A stretch of 64,000 bases of DNA from Salinispora oceanensis (GTDB lineage Bacteria > Actinomycetota > Actinomycetes > Mycobacteriales > Micromonosporaceae). The position numbers and the translations under genes are program-made. Below the pieces are notes generated by a model that had not been told where the DNA came from, made no database searches, and was given only the letters and a program-made list of their open reading frames with translations. Each line of letters starts with the position of its first letter. Positions within the stretch are counted from its first letter, which is position 1. The stretch covers positions 1,308,221 through 1,372,220 of the forward strand of contig NZ_KB911579.1 of the NCBI RefSeq assembly GCF_000383575.1, read 5' to 3'. This document shows, in pieces, positions 14,784 to 23,266 of the stretch.

Positions 14784-16001
14784 CTAGCCCGATGGCAGCT
14801 CGGCGAGCCGTTGTCGCAGCTCTACTACCTCAACCCGGCGCAGATCTTGCTCTGGCACCTGAGTGACGACTGCGGTAGCCACCTCGTAGAGCAGCGCGTT
14901 GTGATCAGACTGCGGTAAGGCGTCGAGGACATCGGCTGCGTACCTGAGGCCGTCACCGATATGCCCGTCCTGGATGAGGCATGACGCTCGGTGCATTAGC
15001 ATCTGCGCACGCTCCCGGCCGAGGTCGGCGGGGTATAGTTCCAGCGCCCGGTCCTGTGCTGCTAGCGCCTGCTGGGTGTGGCCGAGGTGGGTGTAGACGT
15101 ACGACTCGGTGTGCCGCAGTCTGACCTCGGGCCAACCGAACATACTGGCCGTGTCTCGCATCGCTTCGGCAGGCATGCGGTCGGTCATGGCGGCAGTGGC
15201 TTGCACCGCCTTGAGTGCCGACTCTGTTTGCCCAGCCACGGCTAGAGCCTGCGCGCGCCCAGCCAACACACCCGCATGCCCGACACACGCCCGGTCGCCC
15301 GCGATAGCGGTGGCCTCATCCGCGCGATCAAGGATCTCCCTGATGGGCCGGCGCTCGTAGGTGCCGTTGACGACTTCCCAGTTCCGCACCCATACTCGCG
15401 TGTCCGTGCAGCCTGACTGGTCGGCGTGTGTGCGTGCGGTGCGCCACCAGCGTCGAGCCATCGTGTTCTGCCCCGTTGCGGAGAGGGCCATGGTCATGAC
15501 CACCGACAGGCTGCCGGCTGCGCGAAGCAACGTTCGATCGGCCGGGGCGGCGGCGAGTTGGTGTTGTAGCACAGTCAGGTCGCCCCGCAACTGCTCGACC
15601 AACTGGGCAGGGGAAGCAACGTAGAAGTCGTGACCGTAGTCGGCTACTACCTGCGCCCACTCGCTGTAGCCAGTCGCAGCGGCTAGGCCATGACGCAGCG
15701 CCTCCAACTCGGCAAGGCTCTCCGCCGCCGGGGTAGCGGCGAGCGCGCCCATGGCATGTAGCAGGGATCGTCTACGCATAGTGGCATCGCCCGTCTGATC
15801 CTGTCGGTAGGTATCTACAAGAATCCCACCGGTGTCTAGGGCGTCTTCGCATGCCTGGGCGAACTGGAGTGTGGGACGACGAGCACCTCGCTCGATCTGA
15901 GAAATGTAACTGTAGTCAAACTGGATCTTGCGTTGCAGATTACGGAGAGACAGATGTCGCTGCCGGCGATGCCGTCGAAGGATCTCACCAAACGAGGTCA
16001 T
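14784..16001 (-). CDS. XRE-type HTH regulator with TPR-like C-terminus
   Basis: The protein has 405 residues. The HTH is at about residues 5-60 (ILRRHRRQRHLSLRNLQRKI, SYISQIERGARRPTLQFA). A short linker resembling a twin-Arg start (MRRRSLLHAMGALAATPAAE) and a long TPR-like helical domain follow. The ATG at 16001 has AGGAGG upstream. It is divergent from cassette B and precedes a GNAT gene. Regulators of this layout often sense a small peptide or metabolite. Confidence 0.85.
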   Translation of the reverse strand: MTSFGEILRRHRRQRHLSLRNLQRKIQFDYSYISQIERGARRPTLQFAQACEDALDTGGILVDTYRQDQTGDATMRRRSLLHAMGALAATPAAESLAELEALRHGLAAATGYSEWAQVVADYGHDFYVASPAQLVEQLRGDLTVLQHQLAAAPADRTLLRAAGSLSVVMTMALSATGQNTMARRWWRTARTHADQSGCTDTRVWVRNWEVVNGTYERRPIREILDRADEATAIAGDRACVGHAGVLAGRAQALAVAGQTESALKAVQATAAMTDRMPAEAMRDTASMFGWPEVRLRHTESYVYTHLGHTQQALAAQDRALELYPADLGRERAQMLMHRASCLIQDGHIGDGLRYAADVLDALPQSDHNALLYEVATAVVTQVPEQDLRRVEVVELRQRLAELPSG

Positions 16002-16157
16002 CTCGCCTCCTGCGCTGGAAGTGTGGGCAATCCGTGTGCACACAGCGCACGCCTACCACTACGCGCAGCCTAACGGCGAATCTTGGTCTGTCCATGCACC
16101 GTTGCACCGGGGATCAACCCAGTGCCGACGCTCACCGTGACGACAGGGAGCACGCGC

Positions 16158-16337
16158 ATGTTCCGGCTTTTTCGCAAACGACGCCGTTCCGCACGGTTGG
16201 ACGCGGTCGGTCCCGCTACTCGGTACGAGGCGCGGGCCGGCGCCTACCACCCGCTGTGGGACCAGCCGACGGTGCTCCTCGATACGCGGCCGTTGCTGAC
16301 CCCGCTGGCCCGGCTACGGGCCAACCGCCGCCGGTGA
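16158..16337 (+). CDS. Cassette B gene 1: 59-residue basic protein
   Basis: It starts MFRLFRKRRRSARLDAVGPA and ends LLTPLARLRANRRR, a close paralogue of the gene at 11463-11642 with the same length, the same leader AGGGAGCACGCGC and the same TGATG overlap with its partner. Differences are concentrated in the basic N-terminus, which suggests selection for charge rather than exact sequence. It is divergent from the XRE/TPR gene. Confidence 0.65.
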   Translation: MFRLFRKRRRSARLDAVGPATRYEARAGAYHPLWDQPTVLLDTRPLLTPLARLRANRRR

Positions 16338-16567
16338 TGGCCACCCACGACCGGCCCAGTCCGGCCAGCCTTTCGGCGGCGCAGCTACGCGCCCGGATGA
16401 TCCTGTCTGCCCGGCGGATCATCACCGAGCACTGGCCCCGGGTGGACCGGTGCCCGATCTGCCGATCCGCATGGCCGTGCCCGCCCACCGAAACCGCCTA
16501 CGACTACCTCGGCTCGGTCGGGCAGGGCAACTGGGCGCCCCCGCAACGCGCCGGGAGTGAGCGGTGA
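16337..16567 (+). CDS. Cassette B gene 2: 76-residue Cys-containing protein
   Basis: This is a close paralogue of 11642-11872. The Cys cluster reads RCPICRSAWPCPP, keeping three Cys (CxxC...C) but losing one that cassette A has. The rest (ARMILSARRIITEHWPRVD, YDYLGSVGQGNWAPP) is nearly unchanged. Equal length and overlap support it as a real gene. Confidence 0.65.
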   Translation: MATHDRPSPASLSAAQLRARMILSARRIITEHWPRVDRCPICRSAWPCPPTETAYDYLGSVGQGNWAPPQRAGSER

Positions 16568-16594
16568 AATCGACCTGCGCCCGATGGGAATCCG

Positions 16595-16702
16595 ATGCCA
16601 GCGTCTGAACCCCCCGAACCCCCGACGGCTAGGGAGAAGCTGATCACAGCGGTGGTGTTGGTGATCGTTGTTGCCGCTGTGGTGATCGGGCAGTTGAGGT
16701 GA
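16595..16702 (+). CDS. 35-residue membrane peptide
   Basis: The frame reads MPASEPPEPPTAREKLITAV followed by a hydrophobic helix and a stop. The polar Pro-rich head and one clean membrane helix (about residues 16-33) are typical of small actinobacterial membrane peptides. It lies between cassette B and the methyltransferase gene. There is no strong ribosome-binding site, so the call is tentative. Confidence 0.35.
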   Translation: MPASEPPEPPTAREKLITAVVLVIVVAAVVIGQLR

Positions 16703-16818
16703 TCGTCCAGTCCGCGCCGACCTAACCCGGGTGGGCGTGGGTAAAGGGCTACGAGTTGGACGGACCGGACGGCAAGGCGGTCCGAAAGCGGCAATTTTCG
16801 TCAACCTTGGAGGACGCA

Positions 16819-17628
16819 ATGGGTGAAGGTCAGGACCTTATCAACCACTATGTACACAACTATGACGAAGCCGGTCGGCTGGAGGCAACTATCCGGGGTC
16901 GGCTGGAGGCAGCCCGGTTGCGCGAGCTGCTGGACCGCTATCTGCCGTCGGCGCCCTGTCGGGTCGCCGACATCGGGGGCGGGCCGGGTGCGCACGCAGC
17001 GTGGATGAGAGAGCGGGGATACTCGGTCGAGCTGCTCGACCCAGTAGCCCATCACGTCGCGCAAGCCCGCAGGGCCGGGGTGGTGGGGGTTGTTGGGGAT
17101 GCTCGAAGCCTGCCCTGGGATGAAAATTCGTTCGACGCCGCGCTTCTGGCGGGGCCCTTGTACCACCTGACCGACTCGCGGGAGCGGCGGGTGGCGTTGG
17201 CCGAAGCGGTGCGGGTGACCCGCCCCGGCGGCCTGGTGGCGGTGGTGGCACTGGGACGGCACGCTAACCTTTTCGGCGCGTCCATTGCCGGGCAACTGGT
17301 CCAACGTCGGGTTATTGTCGAGGACATCCAGCTCCAGGGATGGAGCTCCAGGAACGACCGATGGCCAGCAACAACGTACTACCACACCATCGACGAGTTG
17401 CGCGATGAGCTGACCGGGGCAGGGCTGCAGGTGCTCTCCGTACATGGGGTCGGTGGCCCGGGTGGGTGGCTCGCGGTCGCAGCCGACCGGTACGACCTGG
17501 ATGACATGGGAGGCGGCATGTTTGACGCCGCGCTACTAGGCGCCCGGATGGGCGACCACTGTCCCGAGCTGATCCACGCCAGCGCCAACCTGCTTGCCAT
17601 CGGTCGGGTTCCGCAGGCAGGCGCGTGA
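16819..17628 (+). CDS. Class I SAM-dependent methyltransferase
   Basis: The protein has 269 residues. Motif I is VADIGGGPGAHAAWM (about residues 51-65), followed by an acidic motif II (VELLDPV), motif III (VVGDARSLPW) and LLAGPLYHLTD. The substrate is unknown. The ATG at 16819 follows TTGGAGGACGCA, a good ribosome-binding site; an upstream in-frame start is less likely. It shares a TGATG overlap with the next gene, so it heads a three-gene unit. Confidence 0.85.
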   Translation: MGEGQDLINHYVHNYDEAGRLEATIRGRLEAARLRELLDRYLPSAPCRVADIGGGPGAHAAWMRERGYSVELLDPVAHHVAQARRAGVVGVVGDARSLPWDENSFDAALLAGPLYHLTDSRERRVALAEAVRVTRPGGLVAVVALGRHANLFGASIAGQLVQRRVIVEDIQLQGWSSRNDRWPATTYYHTIDELRDELTGAGLQVLSVHGVGGPGGWLAVAADRYDLDDMGGGMFDAALLGARMGDHCPELIHASANLLAIGRVPQAGA

Positions 17629-18083
17629 TGACCGCCAGGGTGGCTCGCGCTATCGCCGAGTACACCGCCCACGGCTGGCCAGCACAACCGCGCCCGTGGG
17701 GGGTTGCGTTGCAGGCGCTACGGTTCGATGCGTTGGAGATCGCCTCGCCGATCGGGGCGATCATCCACCACCGGCTACTCACCCGCGTACCTACCGCCAC
17801 CATCCGCCCGCCGTGGTGGTCAATGCTGCTGGGCCCTGGGGACCGGATGCGGTGGATGTTCTTGTTCGCCCCGGGCTTTCTGGACCCTGACCAGATCGCC
17901 CGGGACGGTGGTCGGCTGCATCGTGGACCGGATGCCTGGGTGCCGGCGCCGCCAGGGCTCGCCCCTGATGGGCTGACGGTCGGCTGGGTGGTGCCGCCCG
18001 CACAGGCACGCTGGCGACCATACGAGCCGGACGGCGTTTTCGACAGTCTCGGCTGGCTGCTGCGTTCCCGAGTCAGGCCATGA
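17628..18083 (+). CDS. Hypothetical protein of a mobile-element-type operon
   Basis: This 151-residue protein is rich in Trp, Pro and Arg, with ARAIAEYTAHGWPAQP at its start and PPWWSMLLGPGDRMRWMFLF in the middle. No transmembrane helix is evident and no known motif was recognised. It is coupled to the methyltransferase gene (overlapping TGATG) and to the next gene (ATGA). Confidence 0.6.
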   Translation: MTARVARAIAEYTAHGWPAQPRPWGVALQALRFDALEIASPIGAIIHHRLLTRVPTATIRPPWWSMLLGPGDRMRWMFLFAPGFLDPDQIARDGGRLHRGPDAWVPAPPGLAPDGLTVGWVVPPAQARWRPYEPDGVFDSLGWLLRSRVRP

Positions 18084-18445
18084 CACTTTCTGTTGCCCCG
18101 AGTCCCGAGGCCAGTGCTGCCGCCCGTTGGTGGGCCAACAAACTGACCAACGGTAAAGCGATGCTGCGGCGACGCTTCACCCCCGACCAGGCCCACCGGT
18201 TCGCCGCCGCTCTTGCCGAGCTGATCGATCAGCGCCTCGGTAGGGAGGCGCCTCAGCAGGGCTCCGCCCTCACGATTGACTGCGACTACAGGCTGCACCC
18301 GTTGCTCGCCGAAGCGGCGTGGCGGTCTGGGCTGCTGGTGAGCATGTGGGACTTGCCGATGCGGACATACATGCGGATCAACCCCGGTCGAGTGACCGTA
18401 TCCGAGGGGTACAGGGCCCCCGAGGAGATCGTCTGGGCAGCGTGA
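18080..18445 (+). CDS. Hypothetical protein common in actinomycete integrative elements
   Basis: This 121-residue protein begins with ARWWANKLTNGK and contains RFAAALAELIDQRL and DCDYRLHPLLAEAAWRSG. The pattern WW-A-x-x-L...D-Y-x-P...LAEAA recurs, from memory, in small proteins of Streptomyces integrative elements. It is the last gene of the unit before the tRNA-Thr boundary. No biochemical function is known to me. Confidence 0.6.
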   Translation: MTLSVAPSPEASAAARWWANKLTNGKAMLRRRFTPDQAHRFAAALAELIDQRLGREAPQQGSALTIDCDYRLHPLLAEAAWRSGLLVSMWDLPMRTYMRINPGRVTVSEGYRAPEEIVWAA

Positions 18446-18688
18446 CCAGCTTGGCCCCTCCGGCGAACTTGGTGGCTGCCGTGAGCACTTCTGCGCCCCT
18501 GGTCAGAGCGTGAGTCTCGGTCAGGCGAGACGTGCTGCGGAGGCGGCGGAGACGGCACTGTTCCGCCCCGTGTCCGATCTTGCTGCGCACCGGGCTCGGA
18601 AGAGCGCCGGGTAGCTGTGTGTCCTCAGATTTGTCCTCAGATAGTGATCACACGATGTACTTGATCGCCACCGGTCGACCACTGACAT
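18446..18688. other. Gene-free stretch before the tRNA terminator
   Basis: It contains a direct repeat, TGTCCTCAGAT twice within about 25 bp (18619-18641). No frame is convincing. It lies where an integrated element would join the tRNA flank, so an attachment site could be here, but no second copy of the tRNA end was found in the window. Confidence 0.4.
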
Positions 18689-18728
18689 GACGAAGGGCCT
18701 GGTCAGCACTGTGACCAGGCCCTTCGTC
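18689..18728 (-). terminator. Strong stem-loop after tRNA-Thr
   Basis: A perfect 17 bp stem (18689-18705 with 18712-18728) closes a 6-base loop. It lies 7 bp past the 3' end of the minus-strand tRNA gene. Confidence 0.75.
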
Positions 18729-18734
18729 GTCCCG

Positions 18735-18808
18735 AGCCGCCTGACGGAATCGAACCGTCGACCTACGCATTACGAGTGCGTCGCTCTAGCCGACTGAGCT
18801 AAGGCGGC
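18735..18808 (-). tRNA. tRNA-Thr (anticodon CGT)
   Basis: The minus strand begins GCCGCCTTAGCTCAGTCGG. The 7 bp acceptor stem GCCGCCT/AGGCGGC pairs fully. The anticodon arm is ACGCA, loop CTCGTAA, TGCGT, giving CGT (reads ACG). The T-arm GACGG-TTCGATT-CCGTC is perfect. CCA is not encoded. It marks the boundary between the accessory arm and conserved genes. Confidence 0.95.
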
Positions 18809-18962
18809 AACGATCAGCAAGTGTACGCCACCCGGCCGGACCCGCCGATCGGGATCCCCACCGGGACCGCGCGGCCGAGCCGCGGCACCTTCCCGGACCG
18901 GAGCGCCGTGACCTGACGTTCTCCAGACAGCGCCGCCGACCCGACCGCACTACGCTGCGCAG

Positions 18963-20816
18963 ATGACGGACGACCATGCTGCTGGCCTCCCAGACCAGCA
19001 TCCCACTCCGCACGGGTCGGACGGCAACGGTGACCAGGGCGAGCCGGACCCGGGCCACCGGGCCGCTGGTCCGGAGCTGGCAGCTCCGACGCCCGGGCCA
19101 CCGCCGAGTGGCCCACACGCCAGCGAGGCGGCCGGTGGCGAGCCGGCGCACCGCCCCCGCAGCGCCGACCCGCTCGAGCTGGGCTTCACCCCACGCAGGC
19201 CGGTGCCGTGGCTGGCGCCGCTCCTGCTGATCAGCACCGGGCTCCGGACGCTGCTCGCGCTGCTCTTCGGCGCCTACCTGGACAAACGGGAGCTACAGCA
19301 CACCTTCGACGCCACGGTGACCCGGCAGGTCGGGTCGGACGGTGGGCTCTGGCTGGACTACGTCGCCGACCTGGGTGACGGCTTCGACGCGACGTACTCG
19401 GTGGCGTACCTGCTGGCCCAGCGGGAGCTGACGGTGGACGGGCACCGGCTGCCCCGGGCGCAGGTGCTGGTGCTGGGGGGTGATCAGGTCTACCCGACAG
19501 CGGCCTTCGACACGTATGAGGACCGGTGCAAGGGCCCGTACCAGGCGGCGCTGCCGGTCACCCCGCCCGAACAGCCGACGCTCTACGCGATCCCCGGCAA
19601 CCACGACTGGTACGACGGCCTCACCGCGTTCCTGCGCCTCTTCGTCCGGTCCCGGGACCGGCACTTTGGCGGCTGGAACACCGCGCAGACCCGGTCGTAC
19701 TTCGCGGTGGAGTTGCCGGCGGACTGGTGGTTGTTCGGCCTGGATGACCAGTCCGGCTCATACCTGGACGACCCGCAGCTCAGCTACTTCGACTCGGTGG
19801 CGGAACGGCTGGGGCCGCAGAGTCGGGTGATCCTGGCCGTCCCGATGCCGACCTGGGTCAAGGCCACCACGAAAGACCCCTCGGCGTACGACTCGATCGA
19901 CTATTTCATCCGCACCATCGTCGCGCCGACCGGTGCCCAGGTACGCCTGCTCATCTCCGGCGACCACCACCACTACGCCCGTTACGTGGGGCCGGGCCGC
20001 CAGCTGATCACCTGTGGTGGCGGCGGCGCGTACCTCTATCCGACGCACCTGTTGCCCCAGCGTATCGAGGTCCCGCCGAAGGGGACGCGAGCGCGGCGGG
20101 CGAGCGCCCCGCACTCCTACGAGCTGGCGGGACGCTATCCGGACGCGGCGCGGTCCCGGCGGTACGCCTGGGGCATCTTCCCGCGGCTGCCGTGGCGCAA
20201 CCCGGGCTTCACCACGCTGCTCGGCGCCCTGTACACGCTGCTGATCCTGTCGATGGTCGGCGTCTCCACGAACCACAACGGCACCCAGCTACGGCTGTTC
20301 AGCGTTCCGTTGGTGGCGATGCTGCTGGTGACCCTGACCGCGACGGTCCTCTTCGCCGAGGCGCCCGGTGCCGCGCAGCGACGGCTCCGGCACTGGCTGC
20401 TCGGCCTGGGGCACGGCCTGGCCCACCTGGGGTTGGCGGCCGCCGGCACCTGGGCGTGGCTGGCGCTGCCGTACCACGACTGGCCGTGGCCGCTGTCGGT
20501 GGTCGCCGCGGCCGTCTTCTTCGGCTCGGTGGGCGGGCTGGCGGCCAGCCAGCTGGTGGCGGCGTACCTCCTGGTGGCCAGCGCCTTCGGGGTCAACGCC
20601 AACGAGCTCTTCGCCGGGCAGGGGATCGAGGACTCGAAAGGTTTCGTCCGTATGCGCATCGCCCCGGACGGGACGTTGACGATCTACCCGATCGGGGTGG
20701 ATCGGGTGGGCCGCCACTGGCAGGTCAACCCCGACCAGTCGGCTGAATCGTCGTGGCTGGTCCCGCGGACCCCACTGGAGCCCCGCCTGGCCGAGCCCCC
20801 GGTGGTCCTCCGCTGA
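18963..20816 (+). CDS. Membrane-anchored metallophosphoesterase
   Basis: The protein has 617 residues. A disordered Pro/Gly-rich head (1-75) and one N-terminal helix precede a calcineurin-like phosphoesterase domain. The motifs are in order: DLGDGFD, GGDQVYP, GNHDW and ISGDHHHYAR, giving a complete two-metal site. Four or more C-terminal membrane helices follow (from about residue 420). It probably cleaves a phosphoester on one membrane face; the substrate is unknown. The ATG at 18963 is the first good start after the tRNA flank. Confidence 0.85.
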   Translation: MTDDHAAGLPDQHPTPHGSDGNGDQGEPDPGHRAAGPELAAPTPGPPPSGPHASEAAGGEPAHRPRSADPLELGFTPRRPVPWLAPLLLISTGLRTLLALLFGAYLDKRELQHTFDATVTRQVGSDGGLWLDYVADLGDGFDATYSVAYLLAQRELTVDGHRLPRAQVLVLGGDQVYPTAAFDTYEDRCKGPYQAALPVTPPEQPTLYAIPGNHDWYDGLTAFLRLFVRSRDRHFGGWNTAQTRSYFAVELPADWWLFGLDDQSGSYLDDPQLSYFDSVAERLGPQSRVILAVPMPTWVKATTKDPSAYDSIDYFIRTIVAPTGAQVRLLISGDHHHYARYVGPGRQLITCGGGGAYLYPTHLLPQRIEVPPKGTRARRASAPHSYELAGRYPDAARSRRYAWGIFPRLPWRNPGFTTLLGALYTLLILSMVGVSTNHNGTQLRLFSVPLVAMLLVTLTATVLFAEAPGAAQRRLRHWLLGLGHGLAHLGLAAAGTWAWLALPYHDWPWPLSVVAAAVFFGSVGGLAASQLVAAYLLVASAFGVNANELFAGQGIEDSKGFVRMRIAPDGTLTIYPIGVDRVGRHWQVNPDQSAESSWLVPRTPLEPRLAEPPVVLR

Positions 20817-20876
20817 ACTACCGGTCGCGCCGGGGTCGCGGTCGAAATCCGCGCCACGGTCGCGCCGCGGTTGTGG

Positions 20877-21710
20877 TCAGTCGCGGTCGCGCGACTCGTA
20901 CGCCTGGCGCGATCCGCAGACGTCGGAGAGCGCGCACCGGCGGGTGGATCCGTCGGCGATCTGCCGGACAGTGACCGTCTGGCTGGGTGGATGCCGAGAC
21001 ACGACCTTCGCGGTGCCCGCTGGTGTCTCGACTCGCTGACCCGAGGCGGGGTAGGCACCGCTGTCGGAGTAGAGCGGATGCTCGAACTTGAGGCAGCACA
21101 TCAGCCGACCACACGCGCCGGAGATGCGCAGCGGGTTGAGGGGCAGATCCTGGTCCTTGGCCATCCGGATGGTCACCGGCTCGAAGTCGGTGAGGAAGGT
21201 GGCACAGCACAGGTCTCGCCCGCAGGAGCCGATGCCGCCCTGTACCCGGGCCGAGTCGCGGGCGGAGAGCTGACGCAGCTCGACCCGGCAGTGCAGGGTC
21301 GCACCGAGGTCCCGGACCAGCGACCGGAAGTCCACCCGGTGCGGGGCGGTGAAATAGATCGTGCTTCGCTCGCCGCCCTCCGTCGCACCGCGCACGTGGT
21401 CCACGGCGACCACCTTCATCGGCAGATCGTGCTCCCGGATCAGGCGTTTCGCCGCGACCTTCGCCTCGGCTCTGCGCCGGCGCAGCAGCTCGTCGCGGCG
21501 CAGATCCTCCGCCTGGGCCAGCCCGGCCAGGCGGGGGAATCCCGCAGTGTCGTCGGAGGTCCACTCGGCGGCCCAGACGCACTCGGCCACCTCGGGCCCC
21601 TCGTCGGTGGGGACCAGCACCTTGTCGCCGACCTGGGGCCGAAACTCACCCGGATCGAGGTAGTAGAGGCGCCCGTACCGGTGGAAACTGACCGCGCAGA
21701 GCATGCCCAT
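20877..21710 (-). CDS. PSP1 domain protein (RicT-like)
   Basis: This 277-residue protein has an N-terminal VSFHRYGRLYYLDPG strand region and the signature Cys blocks GSCGRDLCCATF and GACGRLMCCLKFEHPLY of PSP1/YaaT proteins. In Firmicutes the relative RicT works in an Fe-S-containing complex affecting RNase Y; the actinobacterial role is unknown. It lies near holB and tmk, as in other actinomycetes. The ATG at 21704 (MLCAV) is an alternative start two codons inside. Confidence 0.85.
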   Translation of the reverse strand: MGMLCAVSFHRYGRLYYLDPGEFRPQVGDKVLVPTDEGPEVAECVWAAEWTSDDTAGFPRLAGLAQAEDLRRDELLRRRRAEAKVAAKRLIREHDLPMKVVAVDHVRGATEGGERSTIYFTAPHRVDFRSLVRDLGATLHCRVELRQLSARDSARVQGGIGSCGRDLCCATFLTDFEPVTIRMAKDQDLPLNPLRISGACGRLMCCLKFEHPLYSDSGAYPASGQRVETPAGTAKVVSRHPPSQTVTVRQIADGSTRRCALSDVCGSRQAYESRDRD

Positions 21711-21773
21711 ACCCTCACCCTACGTCGCTGTCAGGCCCGTCCAGGGCCGCTGCCCTCGACCCGTACACGGTGC

Positions 21774-22469
21774 TCACCAACCGACGTGGGTCGGGGTGTC
21801 GTAGCGGGAGGTTCCGATGGCCGGTGCCCGCCAGGGGGATTCGGCCAGGCTGGGCCCCCACTGCCGCAGGAGTGTCTCCGCCCCGTCGTAGGCGGCGGAG
21901 AGCACCGCCAGCACCCGCGCGGCGATCTCGGCCGCCTCGACCTCCGCCGCGGGCTGTGGCACCGACACCGCGAGCTGCGCCGAGGCCGCGGGGGGCGCCG
22001 ACGTCGCGGCAACCACCGCCACCGCCTCGGCCGAGCCCAACACGGCGGCCAGAGTCCGGGCGAGCGTACGCCGGCTGCGCTCGATCCAGTCGGCGAGGGC
22101 GTCGGCGTAGCCGGCGGTTGACTCCAGCCGCCCCACCAGGCTCTCCGGCCCCTCGTCGAGGTGGCTCAGCAGCGCCGCCCGGTACTCCCCGAAGGCGGTC
22201 GCGGCGGTGCCGGACCAGAGCACCGGTTCGGTGAGCGCAGCGGAGACCTCGTCATACCCCCGGACCAGTTGACGCACCGACCGACCGGCATCGGAGAAGG
22301 CCACGGCGGGTAGCTCCAGGAAGCTCCGGACCGCCGCACCGGGGAGCACCTGCATCCGGCGCAGCAGCGGCCAGACAGGGTGCCCCTCCGGGGCGCCGGT
22401 GGCGAGCAGGGTGTCGACCCGACGCAGCAGGTCAAGGCCGGGCTCGGCGAGTCGCTCCAGTGGGTCCAT
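21774..22469 (-). CDS. WxG-like helical protein, possible type VII secretion substrate
   Basis: This 231-residue all-helical protein carries W85-S86-G87 between two long helices (VRGYDEVSAALTEPVLWSG, then AATAFGEYRAALLSHL), like the hairpin of WXG100 proteins. The rest is Ala-rich. It starts by a 1-base overlap with the EspC-like gene upstream. The trio with YbaB suggests export by an ESX system, but no secretion ATPase is in the window. The WxG call is inference. Confidence 0.55.
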   Translation of the reverse strand: MDPLERLAEPGLDLLRRVDTLLATGAPEGHPVWPLLRRMQVLPGAAVRSFLELPAVAFSDAGRSVRQLVRGYDEVSAALTEPVLWSGTAATAFGEYRAALLSHLDEGPESLVGRLESTAGYADALADWIERSRRTLARTLAAVLGSAEAVAVVAATSAPPAASAQLAVSVPQPAAEVEAAEIAARVLAVLSAAYDGAETLLRQWGPSLAESPWRAPAIGTSRYDTPTHVGW

Positions 22470-22774
22470 CACGTCTCCCCCACGAACCGCCAACGCGCGT
22501 CCTGGTCGGTCTCGGCGTAGTTGTCGGCGGCGGACCGGACGGCTGCCGCCACCGCGGCCAGCTGCTGGGCGGCCAGGTGAGCCTCGCGGGCGCGGTCATC
22601 GGTGGCGGCCGTCCACTGCCGGTGCAGGGCCCGGCCCACCTCGCCGGGGCGCCCCACCGCGTCGTCGCCGAAGGCGACTCCCGGCGGATCAGTGGCCGGC
22701 GCGGCGTGGGAGAGGCTGGTCAGGGTCTCGGTCGCCGCCTCCAGCCGGAGAGCGAGGGCGCGCAACGCCTCCAT
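22469..22774 (-). CDS. EspC/WXG100-like small helical protein
   Basis: This 101-residue helical hairpin protein ends with the ESX export motif Y86-x-x-x-D90 (NYAETD), a C-terminal YxxxD/E signal. A Trp at residue 54 sits at the hairpin turn. It begins immediately after the YbaB stop codon and overlaps the next gene by one base. Proteins of the EspC type usually travel as pairs with a WXG partner, which is what follows. Confidence 0.55.
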   Translation of the reverse strand: MEALRALALRLEAATETLTSLSHAAPATDPPGVAFGDDAVGRPGEVGRALHRQWTAATDDRAREAHLAAQQLAAVAAAVRSAADNYAETDQDARWRFVGET

Positions 22775-23104
22775 TCAAGCCCCCGTGAGCGGGCGGTAGG
22801 CGGTGAAGGTCTCGTTGTGCAGCTTCTCCCGCGCCCACTGCGCGGCATCGGCCGCGGCGGCCACCGCCGCCTGCACGGATTCGGCGATGTCGCGGGGTTG
22901 GCGGTTCTGCAACGGGCGGAGGAACCGCACATCGGTGATCTGCCCCGCCGCGGTGACCACCACCTCCACCAGCCCGTCCGGGGAACGGACCGTGACCTCG
23001 ACCGTCGTCACCGCCTGGTCGAACTCGGCCTGCAGGGACTCGATCCGGCGGTAGCGCCGCACCGCTTCCTCGATCCAGGCTTCGTCGATCTCCCCCGGCG
23101 GCAT
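22775..23104 (-). CDS. YbaB/EbfC-family nucleoid-associated protein
   Basis: This 109-residue protein has the YbaB layout: an N-terminal helix, a beta-hairpin (TTVEVTVRSPDGLVEVVVTA) and a long C-terminal helix (IAESVQAAVAAAADAAQWAR). The family binds DNA as a dimer, but in actinobacteria YbaB-like genes often accompany WXG-type genes. The ATG at 23104 follows GGGAGGACGCG; the longer start at 23152 is unlikely. It is first in the trio. Confidence 0.75.
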   Translation of the reverse strand: MPPGEIDEAWIEEAVRRYRRIESLQAEFDQAVTTVEVTVRSPDGLVEVVVTAAGQITDVRFLRPLQNRQPRDIAESVQAAVAAAADAAQWAREKLHNETFTAYRPLTGA

Positions 23105-23266
23105 CGCGTCCTCCCGCACTGGCGTTACTGAGCGTTGCCCCCGCGTCACCATGGCACACCGGACCGTACCGCACCGGAGTGGAACGTGTCGATGCCGCCC
23201 AGCTGCCCAGCGCCCTGCTACCGCGACCGCTGACCGCCGTCCCCCAAGAGCCGGAGACGGTCCAGG

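Noticed and set aside
20871..22121. Plus-strand 416-codon frame opposite the PSP1 gene
   Set aside because: Antisense to the PSP1 Cys motifs; Gly/Arg-rich shadow.
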